From JBBQUP01 sp038212305 (lineage in GTDB: Bacteria > Bacteroidota > Bacteroidia > Bacteroidales > Marinilabiliaceae): a stretch of DNA of 38,359 nt. The stretch is from positions 1-38,359 of the forward strand of contig JBBQUP010000022.1 of NCBI GenBank assembly GCA_038212305.1. The letters run 5' to 3'. The notes under the pieces are model-generated. The model was given only the letters and a program-made list of their open reading frames with translations, made no database searches and was not told the DNA's origin. Positions 17,049-26,071 of the stretch are shown piece after piece. Both the position numbers and the translations under genes were made by a program. Numbering within the stretch: position 1 is the stretch's first letter; the number at the start of each line of letters is the position of its first letter.

Positions 17049-18365
17049 TTACAACACAATTGGATTGCCGTTATAAAAGTCTAAAATTTTATTGCGAAGT
17101 ATGTATTCGTACTTGGCTTGCAATAGACTTGACTTTGCTTTTAACAACTCTGTTTTGGCTAAATTATAATCAACCGAACTCACAACTCCAACATTAAATT
17201 TTTGCTCTGTATATCGAAACGATTCTTCGTAGGAAACAACTGCTTCGTTGCTGCTTAAATATTTCTTATAAGATGCAATGGCATCGGCATAAGCCTGTTG
17301 TATGTCTTTCTGCAATTGCAGTTTCTCGCTTTGCAATTGATATTCAGAATCTAAAACCCTAATTTTTGCATTTTTCGCATTCAAATGCGAATTATGTCCA
17401 TTAAAAATTGGAATGTTTAGGGTTAATCCTACAGAACTGTAAGTATTATTTTTTAATTGAGATCCTAATCCTGCACCTTCTAAATTTGCCTGAGTATTCC
17501 ATCCTCCACCAGCACTTAAACTGGGCATCATGTATCCTTTTGCTATTTTTTCTTTAAACACATTACTTTGAAGTTGATACTCCGAACTTTTTATTTGAGG
17601 CATCAAAGTCAATGAGTTTTGATAAACATTGTCGGCATTAACTGTAACTTGGGCATCGATAACAGGCAATTCGGGAATTGAAATTTCAAATGCTCCAGCA
17701 TCGGGCAAATCCAACAATTGACCAAGGTTAAGTTTCGATAACACTAAACTATTCTCTTGCGTTGTCACACTCAAAGCTTCTTTTGCTAATTGAGATTTTA
17801 ACTCTAAAAAATTTCCCCTGGCAACACTTCCAGCATCCACTAATTTTTTAGTTCTATCTGCTTGCAATTGTGTAAGCTGATACTGTTCTTTGGCAACATT
17901 TAATAACTCCTGATCAAATAAAATCTGGAGAAATTGCGAAGTAATAGCCAGTGTAATATCATTCTCAACTTTTTTAACATCTTCGAGCGATGCCAACAAG
18001 TCGTATTTAGTTTGTTGTAATGCGTTTTGCTTAATTAAACCTTTAAAAATAACCACATCAGCTCCAATACCTCCATTAATGGATTGAGTTGTTTGATTAA
18101 GATAAACGTTATCAACTCGATCTAAATATCTTCCAAATCCAGCATTATATGATGATTGGGCATTTACACTTGGAATCATATCGAACTTACTGCGATTCAC
18201 TTCATTCCTTTTATACTCAACATCTAATTGCTGACGTTTAACTGATAAATTATTGGTTTGCGAATAACTGATACATTCCTGCAAAGTCCATTTTTTCGAC
18301 TCCTGAGCCGACATGAAACTGACTGACAGGCTAATGACTAAACCTACTATAAGATTTTTTTGCAT
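17049..18365 (-). CDS. TolC-family outer membrane efflux protein
   Basis: A 438-residue outer membrane channel for an export system. A signal peptide covers about 1-20 (ending SFMSAQ). The mature part has the two repeated OEP units, each starting with a long helix: KWTLQECISYSQTNNLSVKRQ in the first and the SEYQLQSNVFKEKIAKGYMMPSLSAGGGW region in the second, with the late helix EQKFNVGVVSSVDYNLAKTELL typical of the family. Length fits. It lies between the two adaptor genes and is separated from the first by a duplicated intergenic element and from the second by a terminator. Confidence 0.94.
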   Translation of the reverse strand: MQKNLIVGLVISLSVSFMSAQESKKWTLQECISYSQTNNLSVKRQQLDVEYKRNEVNRSKFDMIPSVNAQSSYNAGFGRYLDRVDNVYLNQTTQSINGGIGADVVIFKGLIKQNALQQTKYDLLASLEDVKKVENDITLAITSQFLQILFDQELLNVAKEQYQLTQLQADRTKKLVDAGSVARGNFLELKSQLAKEALSVTTQENSLVLSKLNLGQLLDLPDAGAFEISIPELPVIDAQVTVNADNVYQNSLTLMPQIKSSEYQLQSNVFKEKIAKGYMMPSLSAGGGWNTQANLEGAGLGSQLKNNTYSSVGLTLNIPIFNGHNSHLNAKNAKIRVLDSEYQLQSEKLQLQKDIQQAYADAIASYKKYLSSNEAVVSYEESFRYTEQKFNVGVVSSVDYNLAKTELLKAKSSLLQAKYEYILRNKILDFYNGNPIVL

Positions 18366-18452
18366 GGTTTTTAAATTTCTCCTCTTCTATTTAAGAGGGA
18401 TGGTTATTAATGGGTTAAGCAACTGTATTAATTTAATTTTTAATGAATACAC

Positions 18453-18611
18453 AGATAAAAAGAATATTAGATTTTAGAAGGATAGATAAGATATTTTAGA
18501 TTTTCCAGATGAAGAACATTCTATTTTCATCTTTTTTATATTCTTATCTTTTTATCTATTTATCTTTCACTAATCTAAAAATCTAGACTTCTATAAAATT
18601 CAAACAGCTTC
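18453..18611. repeat. Duplicated intergenic element, copy A
   Basis: This ~159-bp segment is similar over its whole length to 23415-23565, in the same orientation. Shared blocks include TAGATTTTAGAAGGAT, GATATTTTA(G/A)ATTTTCCA, TCTATTTTCATCT and CTAGACTTCTATAAAATT, ending in AAACAGCTTC. Its two ends form an imperfect inverted repeat (ATTTTAGAAGG...CTTCTATAAAAT and GATAGATAAGAT...ATCTTATCTTTTTATC). It lies just 3' of a minus-strand gene and encodes no protein. Confidence 0.85.
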
Positions 18612-18673
18612 AAATGAAGTCTCTAATTTAGACAATGATTTTAAAATTCATCAGATTTAAAATAGTCATTATC

Positions 18674-19756
18674 TTAAATCTGAGGCACTTTAATTTTTTC
18701 ATCTTTCGAAAGCCCTTCAATTACTTCAATAGAAATACCATCAGACAATCCGGTTTTAATTTGTTTCTTCTCGAAAACCTGAGGCGTTTTTTCAATCTCG
18801 ATAAATGCAGAATCGTTGCTAAAGGTGATTAATTTCTCCTTGATATTCATCACACTATCGCGTCGATCAAGAACAATATCAGCCGTAGCACTGTATCCTG
18901 ATCGAATAAATTGCCCCTCTTTTAGCTTAACAGCAGCTTTTATCTCAAACTGAATGGCTCCGTTTTCCTCTGTCCCTTTAGGTGAAATAAACTCTAAATC
19001 AGCTTCGTATTTTTCTTCATCGATAGCGCCAATGGACAATAGCAGTTTCATTCCCGATTTAATTTTCCCAACCTCAGTTTCATCAACCTTACCTCTGAAA
19101 ATCATTTCACCCATATCAGCCACCACAGCAACGGTTGTTCCATCGTTAAATGCATTACTTTTTATCACCGAATTACCTTCTTTTACTGGTACGTCTAACA
19201 CCATCCCGTTAATAGTTGATCGAATAAGCGTATTGGTTTGAGCTCCCGCTTTTTTCAACACACCTTCTTTAATCAGCTGAAGATTATCAGATGCTGAACT
19301 AAGGTCTTCCCTAGCAGTTTCATACCTCAACTTTTCAGTTAAATACTCTGCTTCAGGAACTACTTTACTCTCATACAGCTCTTTTTTACGCTTGTACTCA
19401 ATTTCGGCGTTTTTAAAATTCATGTCGGCCTTTTTCACATTCGACTCAGCATTGTTTACCTGTAACATTTCGGGTATAATCTGAATCTTAGCAATTAAAT
19501 CGCCTTTTTTAACCTCATCACCCGGTTCAACATAAATTTCGTTAATAATTCCCGATTCTTGAGGTTTTATCTGAATCTCTTTTCGAGGAATAATCGAACC
19601 TGTTGCAACTGTTTTTTTTATAATATCGCTAAATTCAGGTGTTTCAGTTAAATAAACAACTGGATCTTTTTTAGTTTGTTTGTATAGGTAAAAGGTTACC
19701 CATCCAACTAATCCGACTATAACTAACACTAATAATAATTTGGCTGCTCGTTTCAT
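18674..19756 (-). CDS. Periplasmic adaptor (MacA-type membrane fusion protein)
   Basis: A 360-residue adaptor, the partner expected for the MacB-like permeases immediately upstream. A membrane anchor covers about 5-25 (LLLVLVIVGLVGWVTFYLY). The first lipoyl half reads PQESGIINEIYVEPGDEVKKG, a coiled-coil hairpin follows at about 95-165, and the second half is STINGMVLDVPVKEGNSVI. A beta-barrel domain and a short C-terminal domain complete it. It starts 81 bp after the second permease; that gap is low-complexity sequence. Copy A of the duplicated element follows its stop codon. Confidence 0.93.
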   Translation of the reverse strand: MKRAAKLLLVLVIVGLVGWVTFYLYKQTKKDPVVYLTETPEFSDIIKKTVATGSIIPRKEIQIKPQESGIINEIYVEPGDEVKKGDLIAKIQIIPEMLQVNNAESNVKKADMNFKNAEIEYKRKKELYESKVVPEAEYLTEKLRYETAREDLSSASDNLQLIKEGVLKKAGAQTNTLIRSTINGMVLDVPVKEGNSVIKSNAFNDGTTVAVVADMGEMIFRGKVDETEVGKIKSGMKLLLSIGAIDEEKYEADLEFISPKGTEENGAIQFEIKAAVKLKEGQFIRSGYSATADIVLDRRDSVMNIKEKLITFSNDSAFIEIEKTPQVFEKKQIKTGLSDGISIEVIEGLSKDEKIKVPQI

Positions 19757-19770
19757 ATGTTTTTAATTTA

Positions 19771-19830
19771 GTATTTAGATTTAAGATTCAAGACACAAGA
19801 TTTAAGTATCAAGATTCAAGACTTTCATTA
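19771..19830. repeat. Low-complexity AAGATTCAAGAC direct repeats
   Basis: AAGATTCAAGAC occurs at 19783-19794 and again at 19811-19822, with related AAGATTTAAGTATC units between. The stretch fills the space between the permease and adaptor genes and codes for nothing. No function is assigned. Confidence 0.6.
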
Positions 19831-19837
19831 CAAAAAA

Positions 19838-21127
19838 TTATTCATGACGTAAAGCATCAATTGGCTTAACTTTTACCGCTTTTAAAGCAGGAACCAACCC
19901 TGCAATAAGACCAACAATAATCAGTAATGCCAATGCGGATAGCGCTAACGACAATCCTATTTCGGGATTTAAAAAGAAAGTAGGCTCATCGGTTCCCGAA
20001 GCCAAAGTTGCAGCTCTGGAGGCATCAATGGCAATATCGGCAACATATAGTGCAAACGTACCCACTGCTAATCCCAAAAATCCTGCGATGGTGGTAAGAA
20101 ACACCGATTCTGTTAGTATTTGGCTCACTACTATAAATGGTCGGGCACCAATGGCACGTTGAATGCCAATTTCTTTGGTTCGCTCTTTAACTACTACGAG
20201 CATAATATTACTAATCCCCACAGCTCCAGCAATTAACGTCCCTAAACCAACCACCCAAATTAAAATGTTAATTCCTAAAAAAACATAAGTACGAGTTTTT
20301 ACCTCATTTTCAATATCAACCTTACCAATGGCTTCGGTATCAGATGGATCTAACTTATGACGCTTTTGAAGGATGGGGTTGATTTTTTCGATAACACTTT
20401 TCACTTCAGCACCCTTCTTAACCGTTAATCCAAAATAATGGACTTCATCGCCATAATTAAATGTTTGCTGCATTGAAGTAAAGGGAATATACACCGTTTC
20501 CTTTTTATTAGGTCCAATATTTATGCTGGGGTTATTGGATATAAAAACACCCACTACCATAAAATAAACCCCATTCACCCGTAAATATTTTCCAACAGGG
20601 TCTTCATTTTTATCGAACATCACCTCATATACTTTCTCGCCAATAATGCATACTTTACGTCGTTGTTTAATATCTTCATCGTTAATAAAACGCCCCCATG
20701 GCAATGTGCAAGGATCAATTTTTCGATAACTGGGATAATCGCCCATAACACTATAGGCAGCCGATTTTTTCCCTCGAACCACATTTTCTCCTCCTCGTAG
20801 TTTCCCCCCATCAATTCGAGGAGAAATCACATCAACTTCAGGCACTTGATCGCGAATAGCATCAATATCGCCATTAGATAAGTCCCAATTACGTCCACGC
20901 TTATATCCTTCATAAGATTTTGTTGTTTGCTGAGCCCACATAAAAGCACTATTAGTGGCAAAATCTTTCATCCCTTCGCTAATTCCATTTCGTAAACCAT
21001 TACCTGAGCCAGTCATGACAACTAGCATGAGAATGGCCCAAAAAACGCCAAAAGCTGTAAGAATACTTCGAACCTTATTTTTTTTGATAGCTTGGAAAAT
21101 CTCCTGCCAACGATCTAAATCAAACAC
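19838..21127 (-). CDS. MacB-type ABC transporter permease (second of the pair)
   Basis: A 429-residue inner-membrane protein with the MacB/FtsX layout: one membrane segment near 22-45, a ~220-residue periplasmic MacB_PCD domain (about 50-270), and three C-terminal membrane segments. The conserved cytoplasmic turn VKERTKEIGIQRAIGARP and the C-terminal GLVPALKAVKVKPIDALRHE are typical. The ATPase is a separate protein, encoded two genes upstream, unlike E. coli MacB where both are fused. It follows the first permease by 62 bp and probably forms a heterodimer with it. Such pumps expel peptides, lipids or antibiotics; the substrate is unknown. Confidence 0.93.
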   Translation of the reverse strand: MFDLDRWQEIFQAIKKNKVRSILTAFGVFWAILMLVVMTGSGNGLRNGISEGMKDFATNSAFMWAQQTTKSYEGYKRGRNWDLSNGDIDAIRDQVPEVDVISPRIDGGKLRGGENVVRGKKSAAYSVMGDYPSYRKIDPCTLPWGRFINDEDIKQRRKVCIIGEKVYEVMFDKNEDPVGKYLRVNGVYFMVVGVFISNNPSINIGPNKKETVYIPFTSMQQTFNYGDEVHYFGLTVKKGAEVKSVIEKINPILQKRHKLDPSDTEAIGKVDIENEVKTRTYVFLGINILIWVVGLGTLIAGAVGISNIMLVVVKERTKEIGIQRAIGARPFIVVSQILTESVFLTTIAGFLGLAVGTFALYVADIAIDASRAATLASGTDEPTFFLNPEIGLSLALSALALLIIVGLIAGLVPALKAVKVKPIDALRHE

Positions 21128-21189
21128 GGTAAATAAGTTTTAAGTTTATATTGTTGAGACAATGATATTGAATAGAAAAATATACAAAA

Positions 21190-22440
21190 TCATTCATCAT
21201 GCAATGCTTCAATGGGTTTAATGGCTGCGGCTTTGCGCGCAGGAATATATCCAGCAACAATTCCAGCAACAACTAAAATTATAACTGCTGAGAGAGCCAC
21301 CCCTAAATCGGCTGAAGGATTAATAAATGCTCGCTCCAGCCCTTGGTTTTGAGTGGCAATATTTTGCAGAACAGAAGAAACAATGGCTAATAATCCCATT
21401 CCTAGTACCAATCCAAAAAAACCAGCTAGTGTGGTAATAAAAATCGATTCGCTTAATACTAACCGAATAATCGACCAGGGAGTAGCACCTATGGCTTTGC
21501 GTATTCCAATTTCTTTGGTTCGTTCTTTAACCAGTATGAACATGATATTGCTCACACCAACTATGCCTGCAATGATTGTCATTATGCCAATTACCCAAAT
21601 AAATATTCTGATTCCGGTAAATATTCCTTTGGCTTGCTTAAAATGCTCCAGAGTATTCCAAATGCCAATGGCCTGCTTATCGTCGGGCGAAACCCTATGA
21701 TGTTTCGCAAGTGTTAGGCGTATTCCCTCTTCTATTTGTTTGTTTTGCTCAACAGTTAAGGCATTGGTTGAAACTGCCAACTCGCTCAATCGATTTGCTC
21801 CATTGAATACTTTTTGAGACGTAGTGAGTGGCAAAAAAACCTTTTTATCATCTCTGTTTTCAGCATCTTCATAAGTGCCAACCACTAAAAAAGGTACTCC
21901 TCCAATCTTTATATATTTTCCAATTGGTTCTTCATCTTTAAAAAATATTTTTTGTATTGGAACAGAAATCACCACTACTTTTCGGAATTGATCCAAATCG
22001 GGCTGATTGATAAATCGACCCAATTTATGGTTCATGATTTGAATTTTATTAAACTCGGGCATAACCGATTCAACCCGATAATTGCCGTACTCGTTTTTAT
22101 AAGTTATTGCTGCCTCGTTGCGAATATGAAATCGTCCAGATATGTTATCAATATCATCTGAAAATCGATTTTTTATGTTATCGAAATCCTCATTGGTGTA
22201 TTGAATTCGTCGACCAGCTTTTAACCCATCGTAAGCTACTTGAGTTCTTCTGCTCCAAATCCATAAGGCATTTTTGGAAGTTGATTTAAAATTATTCTCC
22301 ATGCCATTCTCAAGTCCCTTGCCCGATCCTAACAACAGAATAAGCATAAAAATTCCCCAAGCCACACTAAAGCCAGTCATGATTGCTCGCATGCGATTTT
22401 TTTTGAGCGTTGACATTAGCTCTTGGAAATAATCGATCAT
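21190..22440 (-). CDS. MacB-type ABC transporter permease (first of the pair)
   Basis: A 416-residue paralogue of the following permease with the same topology: an N-terminal membrane segment near 20-42, a periplasmic MacB_PCD domain and three C-terminal membrane segments. The signature VKERTKEIGIRKAIGATPWS and the ending YIPARKAAAIKPIEALHDE match the family. The start ATG at 22440 is 11 bp after the ATPase stop codon, so the two are tightly coupled. The two permeases share about the same N-terminus (KKNRMRAIMTGFSVAWGIFM against KKNKVRSILTAFGVFWAILM), pointing to an old tandem duplication and a heterodimeric pump. Confidence 0.93.
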   Translation of the reverse strand: MIDYFQELMSTLKKNRMRAIMTGFSVAWGIFMLILLLGSGKGLENGMENNFKSTSKNALWIWSRRTQVAYDGLKAGRRIQYTNEDFDNIKNRFSDDIDNISGRFHIRNEAAITYKNEYGNYRVESVMPEFNKIQIMNHKLGRFINQPDLDQFRKVVVISVPIQKIFFKDEEPIGKYIKIGGVPFLVVGTYEDAENRDDKKVFLPLTTSQKVFNGANRLSELAVSTNALTVEQNKQIEEGIRLTLAKHHRVSPDDKQAIGIWNTLEHFKQAKGIFTGIRIFIWVIGIMTIIAGIVGVSNIMFILVKERTKEIGIRKAIGATPWSIIRLVLSESIFITTLAGFFGLVLGMGLLAIVSSVLQNIATQNQGLERAFINPSADLGVALSAVIILVVAGIVAGYIPARKAAAIKPIEALHDE

Positions 22441-22451
22441 GATAGTTTTAT

Positions 22452-23180
22452 TTAGTTATTGGTTAAAATATTTTCAGCTGACTTTTTATGATTTCCATTG
22501 CTAATGTTGGATCCTATAACACCATCGTTTAATCGAATGATCCTATGAGTGCGTTGGGCAATATCCTGTTCGTGTGTAACAATAACAACGGTAATTCCAG
22601 AATCATTAACTTGTTGCAAAATATCCATTACCTCAAACGATGTTTGACTATCTAAAGCACCTGTTGGCTCATCGGCTAAAATAACTTTAGGTTTCGATAT
22701 TAAAGCTCTGGCAATTGCAACACGCTGTTTTTGTCCTCCCGACATTTCACTGGGTGTGTGCTCAGCCCATTCTAATAAGCCTAACCGATCCAAATATTCA
22801 AGGGCTGTTTTATTTCGAGCTTTACGACTTACCCCTTGATAATACAATGGAAGAGCAACGTTTTCCATGGCATTTTTAAATGATATTAAATTAAACGACT
22901 GGAATATAAATCCAATGTATTGATTTCGAAATTGAGCTGCTTTACGTTCGCTCCATTGTTGAACCAAAATTTCATCCAAGTAAAAACCGCCTTTATCGTA
23001 GTTATCTAATATCCCCAAAATATTTAGCAAGGTTGATTTACCACTTCCCGAGGAGCCCATTATCGACACCATTTCTCCTTCTTTAATATCCATATCGATA
23101 CCTTTTAACACATGTAATGAGTTATGTCCCATGACATATGATTTATGTAGTTGCTCGACTTTAATTATGCTCTTGCTCAT
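22452..23180 (-). CDS. ABC transporter ATPase of the MacB/LolD type
   Basis: A 242-residue cytoplasmic ATPase powering the permease pair that follows. Walker A is GSSGSGKST at 42-50, the Q loop is at Q94, the signature MSGGQKQR is at 146-153, Walker B is ILADEP at 167-172 and the switch His is H203. The IGFIFQSFNLI stretch at 89-99 is typical of the MacB/LolD subgroup. The ATG at 23180 is chosen because it gives the family N-terminus (SIIKVEQLHKSY); the frame stays open to 23219 but that adds an unlikely leader. It is the first gene of the exporter unit. Confidence 0.94.
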   Translation of the reverse strand: MSKSIIKVEQLHKSYVMGHNSLHVLKGIDMDIKEGEMVSIMGSSGSGKSTLLNILGILDNYDKGGFYLDEILVQQWSERKAAQFRNQYIGFIFQSFNLISFKNAMENVALPLYYQGVSRKARNKTALEYLDRLGLLEWAEHTPSEMSGGQKQRVAIARALISKPKVILADEPTGALDSQTSFEVMDILQQVNDSGITVVIVTHEQDIAQRTHRIIRLNDGVIGSNISNGNHKKSAENILTNN

Positions 23181-23353
23181 ATTTTGAGTTTTAAAATTTC
23201 TGATTCTTACGTTTAACAAGTGCTATGCCACACACGCTAATCATCTATTTTTTTGCTATTTAACTAATTTTACATTCCGATCATTCAGAAGTTTTATGAT
23301 TGATTATTAAACAGTACTGTACGATATCGCACAACATAGTTGGGACGAAATGA

Positions 23354-23361
23354 CAAATCTA
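23354..23361 (-). promoter_or_regulatory. Candidate -7 element for the exporter operon
   Basis: The minus-strand bases TAGATTTG match TAnnTTTG, 174 bases before the ATPase start codon. A -33 box was not identified, so this is tentative. Confidence 0.3.
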
Positions 23362-23414
23362 AAAGTTACATCACCGAATAAAATTAAGTCTCTGTTTAAA
23401 TTTAAATGAAAAAT

Positions 23415-23565
23415 AGATAGAAAGAATAATAGATTTTAGAAGGATGGATGAGATATTTTAAATTTTCCATATGAGAACAATCTATTTTCATCTATTCATT
23501 TTTTCATTTTTTTCTCTTCTTCTCTTCTTCTCTAATCTAGACTTCTATAAAATTTAAACAGCTTC
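23415..23565. repeat. Duplicated intergenic element, copy B
   Basis: This ~151-bp segment is the second copy of the element at 18453-18611, same strand, with the same order of blocks and small indels. The centre has drifted to a T/C-rich run (TCTTCTTCTCTTC). Like copy A it lies directly 3' of a minus-strand gene (29 bp after the PspC gene stop). The outer arms (ATTTTAGAAGG and CTTCTATAAAAT) remain complementary. Confidence 0.85.
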
Positions 23566-23593
23566 TAAGTGATGAAATAGCAAGATGCAATCC

Positions 23594-25012
23594 TTACTGC
23601 TTGTTGTTTTCATCAAGCCAACTTTGTATTTGCGGACTAACCACTACTTTTACACTGTCAGGAAATTGCAATGTTAGCGTAACTTTTTGATTACGAATTG
23701 GGGTTTTGTCCTTGAGAATAAACTGTCGATTCAATCGAATAATCGAATCGGTTTGAATAACTGAATATTCGATGTTTTGAGCAACTTCCGATGCCTCATC
23801 CATATTATTACCCGATGCTTTTTTCTCAACAATGATTTTTGCAGATTTTCCCTTCTCAATCGTACCTGACACATCTCCACCAATCACTAATTTGTCATTT
23901 CCTGTGCTTATTCTCAAATGATTAATAGTAAATCCATCTTCATTGTATGGCAATATCGTTTCATCTAAATTTGGTTCAATATAATAGGTTGAGTAATTAC
24001 CATCGATAGCTATTTCGGTTTTTGTAGTTGATTTAATTGCAAATTTCCCAAACGTTTTTAATAACGTAAAAGGTAAAAACAAGATGGCACCTAACCATAC
24101 TAAAAATAGGACTAACGAAACTACGCCTAGTGATTTTCGAATATTAAATAACAAACTAATTCCAAAATAAAATAGAACTACTAATGGTATAAGAATCACA
24201 AGAATAAGTGCGATCGAGGGAAATGTTAGCTCATTCAACTGTAATATTTGTTCCGGCAATTGTGCCCACAAATGACCCGATTCTATTAATCGAGCGGTAA
24301 TTAAACTAAAAAACAAAATCAATAAAATAAAGGATGATAAAAGAACAAATCCTACAATCGTAAATACAATACCAACTAATATGGCTACTCCACGAGCAAT
24401 TTTGCTTATTACATCACCCAAGCCCGCTCCAAATGGAGGCGATGATACATAATCAGGGTTAATTGATGAATAACTCTCTTTACGAGCTTTCATATCAATT
24501 AATTGCTCAATAGATGACGCTTTCGGCATTGCAATCCAAAATGCAACATATACTAAAGGTGTTATACCGGTAAAAACTGAAACAACAAAAATAATTCGTA
24601 AAATAACCGGATCGATGTTAAAATAGATACCTAACCCACTACAAACCCCTCCAAAAACTCGGTTTGATGTATCTCGATACATACGTCGAGCAGGCTCCTG
24701 TGAGCTTCCTTCGAAAGAAGTTGACTTTTGAAAGGTGGAATCAGTATTGGTATCACCAAAATCCTCAGGACGCCCCAATTGAGTTATGGCCTCTTCCACC
24801 AAATCCATATTAACAACAAAAAAAAACGAAGGACATTTTTTTCGAAACAATTCGTTGATTCGATTTTCGATATCTTCCATTATTTCACTCGTACTCTCTT
24901 CGCTTGAGAATTTTTTTTGCAAAAATGCAAGATAATTATTCAATTTTTGATAGGCATCTTCATCTATTTGAAATGCAGATCCGCCTAAATTTATGTGTGT
25001 GGTTTGTTTCAT
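23594..25012 (-). CDS. PspC-domain envelope stress protein (second tandem copy)
   Basis: A 472-residue inner-membrane protein. The N-terminal ~85 residues are a conserved Bacteroidota module (MKQTTHINLGGSAFQIDEDAY). The PspC domain covers about 109-165 (YRDTSNRVFGGVCSGLGIYF), and three more hydrophobic stretches follow at about 200-320. The C-terminal ~130 residues are a beta-rich extracytoplasmic domain like the DUF4098/toast-rack type. PspC proteins take part in phage-shock type membrane stress responses. The paralogue upstream shares the first ~160 residues but lacks the beta-rich tail, so the two arose by tandem duplication. It starts 55 bp after that gene. Confidence 0.87.
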   Translation of the reverse strand: MKQTTHINLGGSAFQIDEDAYQKLNNYLAFLQKKFSSEESTSEIMEDIENRINELFRKKCPSFFFVVNMDLVEEAITQLGRPEDFGDTNTDSTFQKSTSFEGSSQEPARRMYRDTSNRVFGGVCSGLGIYFNIDPVILRIIFVVSVFTGITPLVYVAFWIAMPKASSIEQLIDMKARKESYSSINPDYVSSPPFGAGLGDVISKIARGVAILVGIVFTIVGFVLLSSFILLILFFSLITARLIESGHLWAQLPEQILQLNELTFPSIALILVILIPLVVLFYFGISLLFNIRKSLGVVSLVLFLVWLGAILFLPFTLLKTFGKFAIKSTTKTEIAIDGNYSTYYIEPNLDETILPYNEDGFTINHLRISTGNDKLVIGGDVSGTIEKGKSAKIIVEKKASGNNMDEASEVAQNIEYSVIQTDSIIRLNRQFILKDKTPIRNQKVTLTLQFPDSVKVVVSPQIQSWLDENNKQ

Positions 25013-25067
25013 TTTTTTGAGATTAAAATTGTAAATAAGTTTTTTGGAATAGGTAGCGTTAGATCTT

Positions 25068-26015
25068 TTACATAAATGTTCCTGAATAACTCATAGCAGC
25101 AACCATCCAAAACAAAAATCGAATAATTATTCCTACTCCAAATATCACAACTCCAGCAATTACAAGTCCTCTGTTTTTTAGTACTAGGCCTAGAATCAAT
25201 AGAATAATCATCAGTGGAAAAAATAAGCCCATGGGAAACCAACCTCTCATGATCCCATGCATACCATGAACCATTGTAGAATTAAAGTGTATAAATGGGA
25301 AATGAGCAAATCCGTTCATTAACATGATAAAAACAATTACGCCAACCACTATTAATATGGTTTGATCGCGTTTTGAAAATCGATCCCAAAAATTCTTTGT
25401 ATTCTTATAGATCTCAGAATTCTTCATGTTTTTAAAACTATCCTTAACCCCTTCAAACTCATTACGAATGGTTTTTTCGATGTTAATGATGGTAACATTT
25501 TCGCCTTTCATTTCAAGTTTCTGAGAAGTTGTAGTGGCTGCAGGAACAACAATCCACAATATAAAATAAGCCAGAATTCCACTACCAGCACCGCCTAAAG
25601 AAATGAATGCAAACAAAACACGAATCCAAACCACATCAATATTAAAATAGGCCGATAATCCAGAACAGACTCCACCAAATACTCTGCTGTCATTATCGCG
25701 ATATAATTTTTTTGATGTCTTTCTCCATGTTGTTGCAGTTGGTGCAGGCTCTTCTCCATCGATCTCTTCGGGCTCACCCATTGTTTTAATGGCATTTTGA
25801 ACCATTAATAAGGTTATCACCCCTGTTTCGGAACTAAACTGGTTTGCAAAAATCTCCGACAGGCGATCTTCGATATCTTTAATTATTTCACTCCCACCCT
25901 CTTTGCCTCTAAACCAACTCTCCAAACGGTCCATGTAATTTTTTAAACTATCGTAGGCATCGGTATCAATAAAGAAACTCCGCCCAGCTAGATTTATGGT
26001 TATTGCTTGTTTCAT
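25068..26015 (-). CDS. PspC-domain envelope stress protein (first tandem copy)
   Basis: A 315-residue inner-membrane protein. The N-terminal module MKQAITINLAGRSFFIDTDAY is followed by the PspC domain at about 102-160 (YRDNDSRVFGGVCSGLSAYF), a charged segment and further membrane segments near 220-240 and 258-305. It lacks the long C-terminal beta domain of its neighbour. The gene lies 56 bp after padR and is probably co-transcribed with it, a frequent arrangement in this phylum. The role is inferred to be a membrane-integrity response; no substrate or partner is visible in the sequence. Confidence 0.87.
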   Translation of the reverse strand: MKQAITINLAGRSFFIDTDAYDSLKNYMDRLESWFRGKEGGSEIIKDIEDRLSEIFANQFSSETGVITLLMVQNAIKTMGEPEEIDGEEPAPTATTWRKTSKKLYRDNDSRVFGGVCSGLSAYFNIDVVWIRVLFAFISLGGAGSGILAYFILWIVVPAATTTSQKLEMKGENVTIINIEKTIRNEFEGVKDSFKNMKNSEIYKNTKNFWDRFSKRDQTILIVVGVIVFIMLMNGFAHFPFIHFNSTMVHGMHGIMRGWFPMGLFFPLMIILLILGLVLKNRGLVIAGVVIFGVGIIIRFLFWMVAAMSYSGTFM

Positions 26016-26071
26016 TGTTATTTGTTTTTATTAATAATCAAAATTAGATTTGTTCAAATTCTTTATGCTAT

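Larger units (their letters stand above)
23181..23593. other. Intergenic region upstream of the exporter
   Basis: No gene is seen. It holds copy B of the duplicated element (23415-23565), a candidate minus-strand -7 box at 23354-23361, and an otherwise AT-rich leader of about 170 bases before the ATPase start. Confidence 0.5.

Noticed and set aside
19771..19830. CRISPR-like array of AAGATTCAAGAC repeats
   Set aside because: Units are too short and irregular, spacers are themselves repeat-like and no cas genes are present.
18453..23565. Composite transposon flanked by the duplicated element
   Set aside because: The copies carry no transposase, no target-site duplication was recognised, and both sit in normal 3' gene positions within an ordinary gene cluster.
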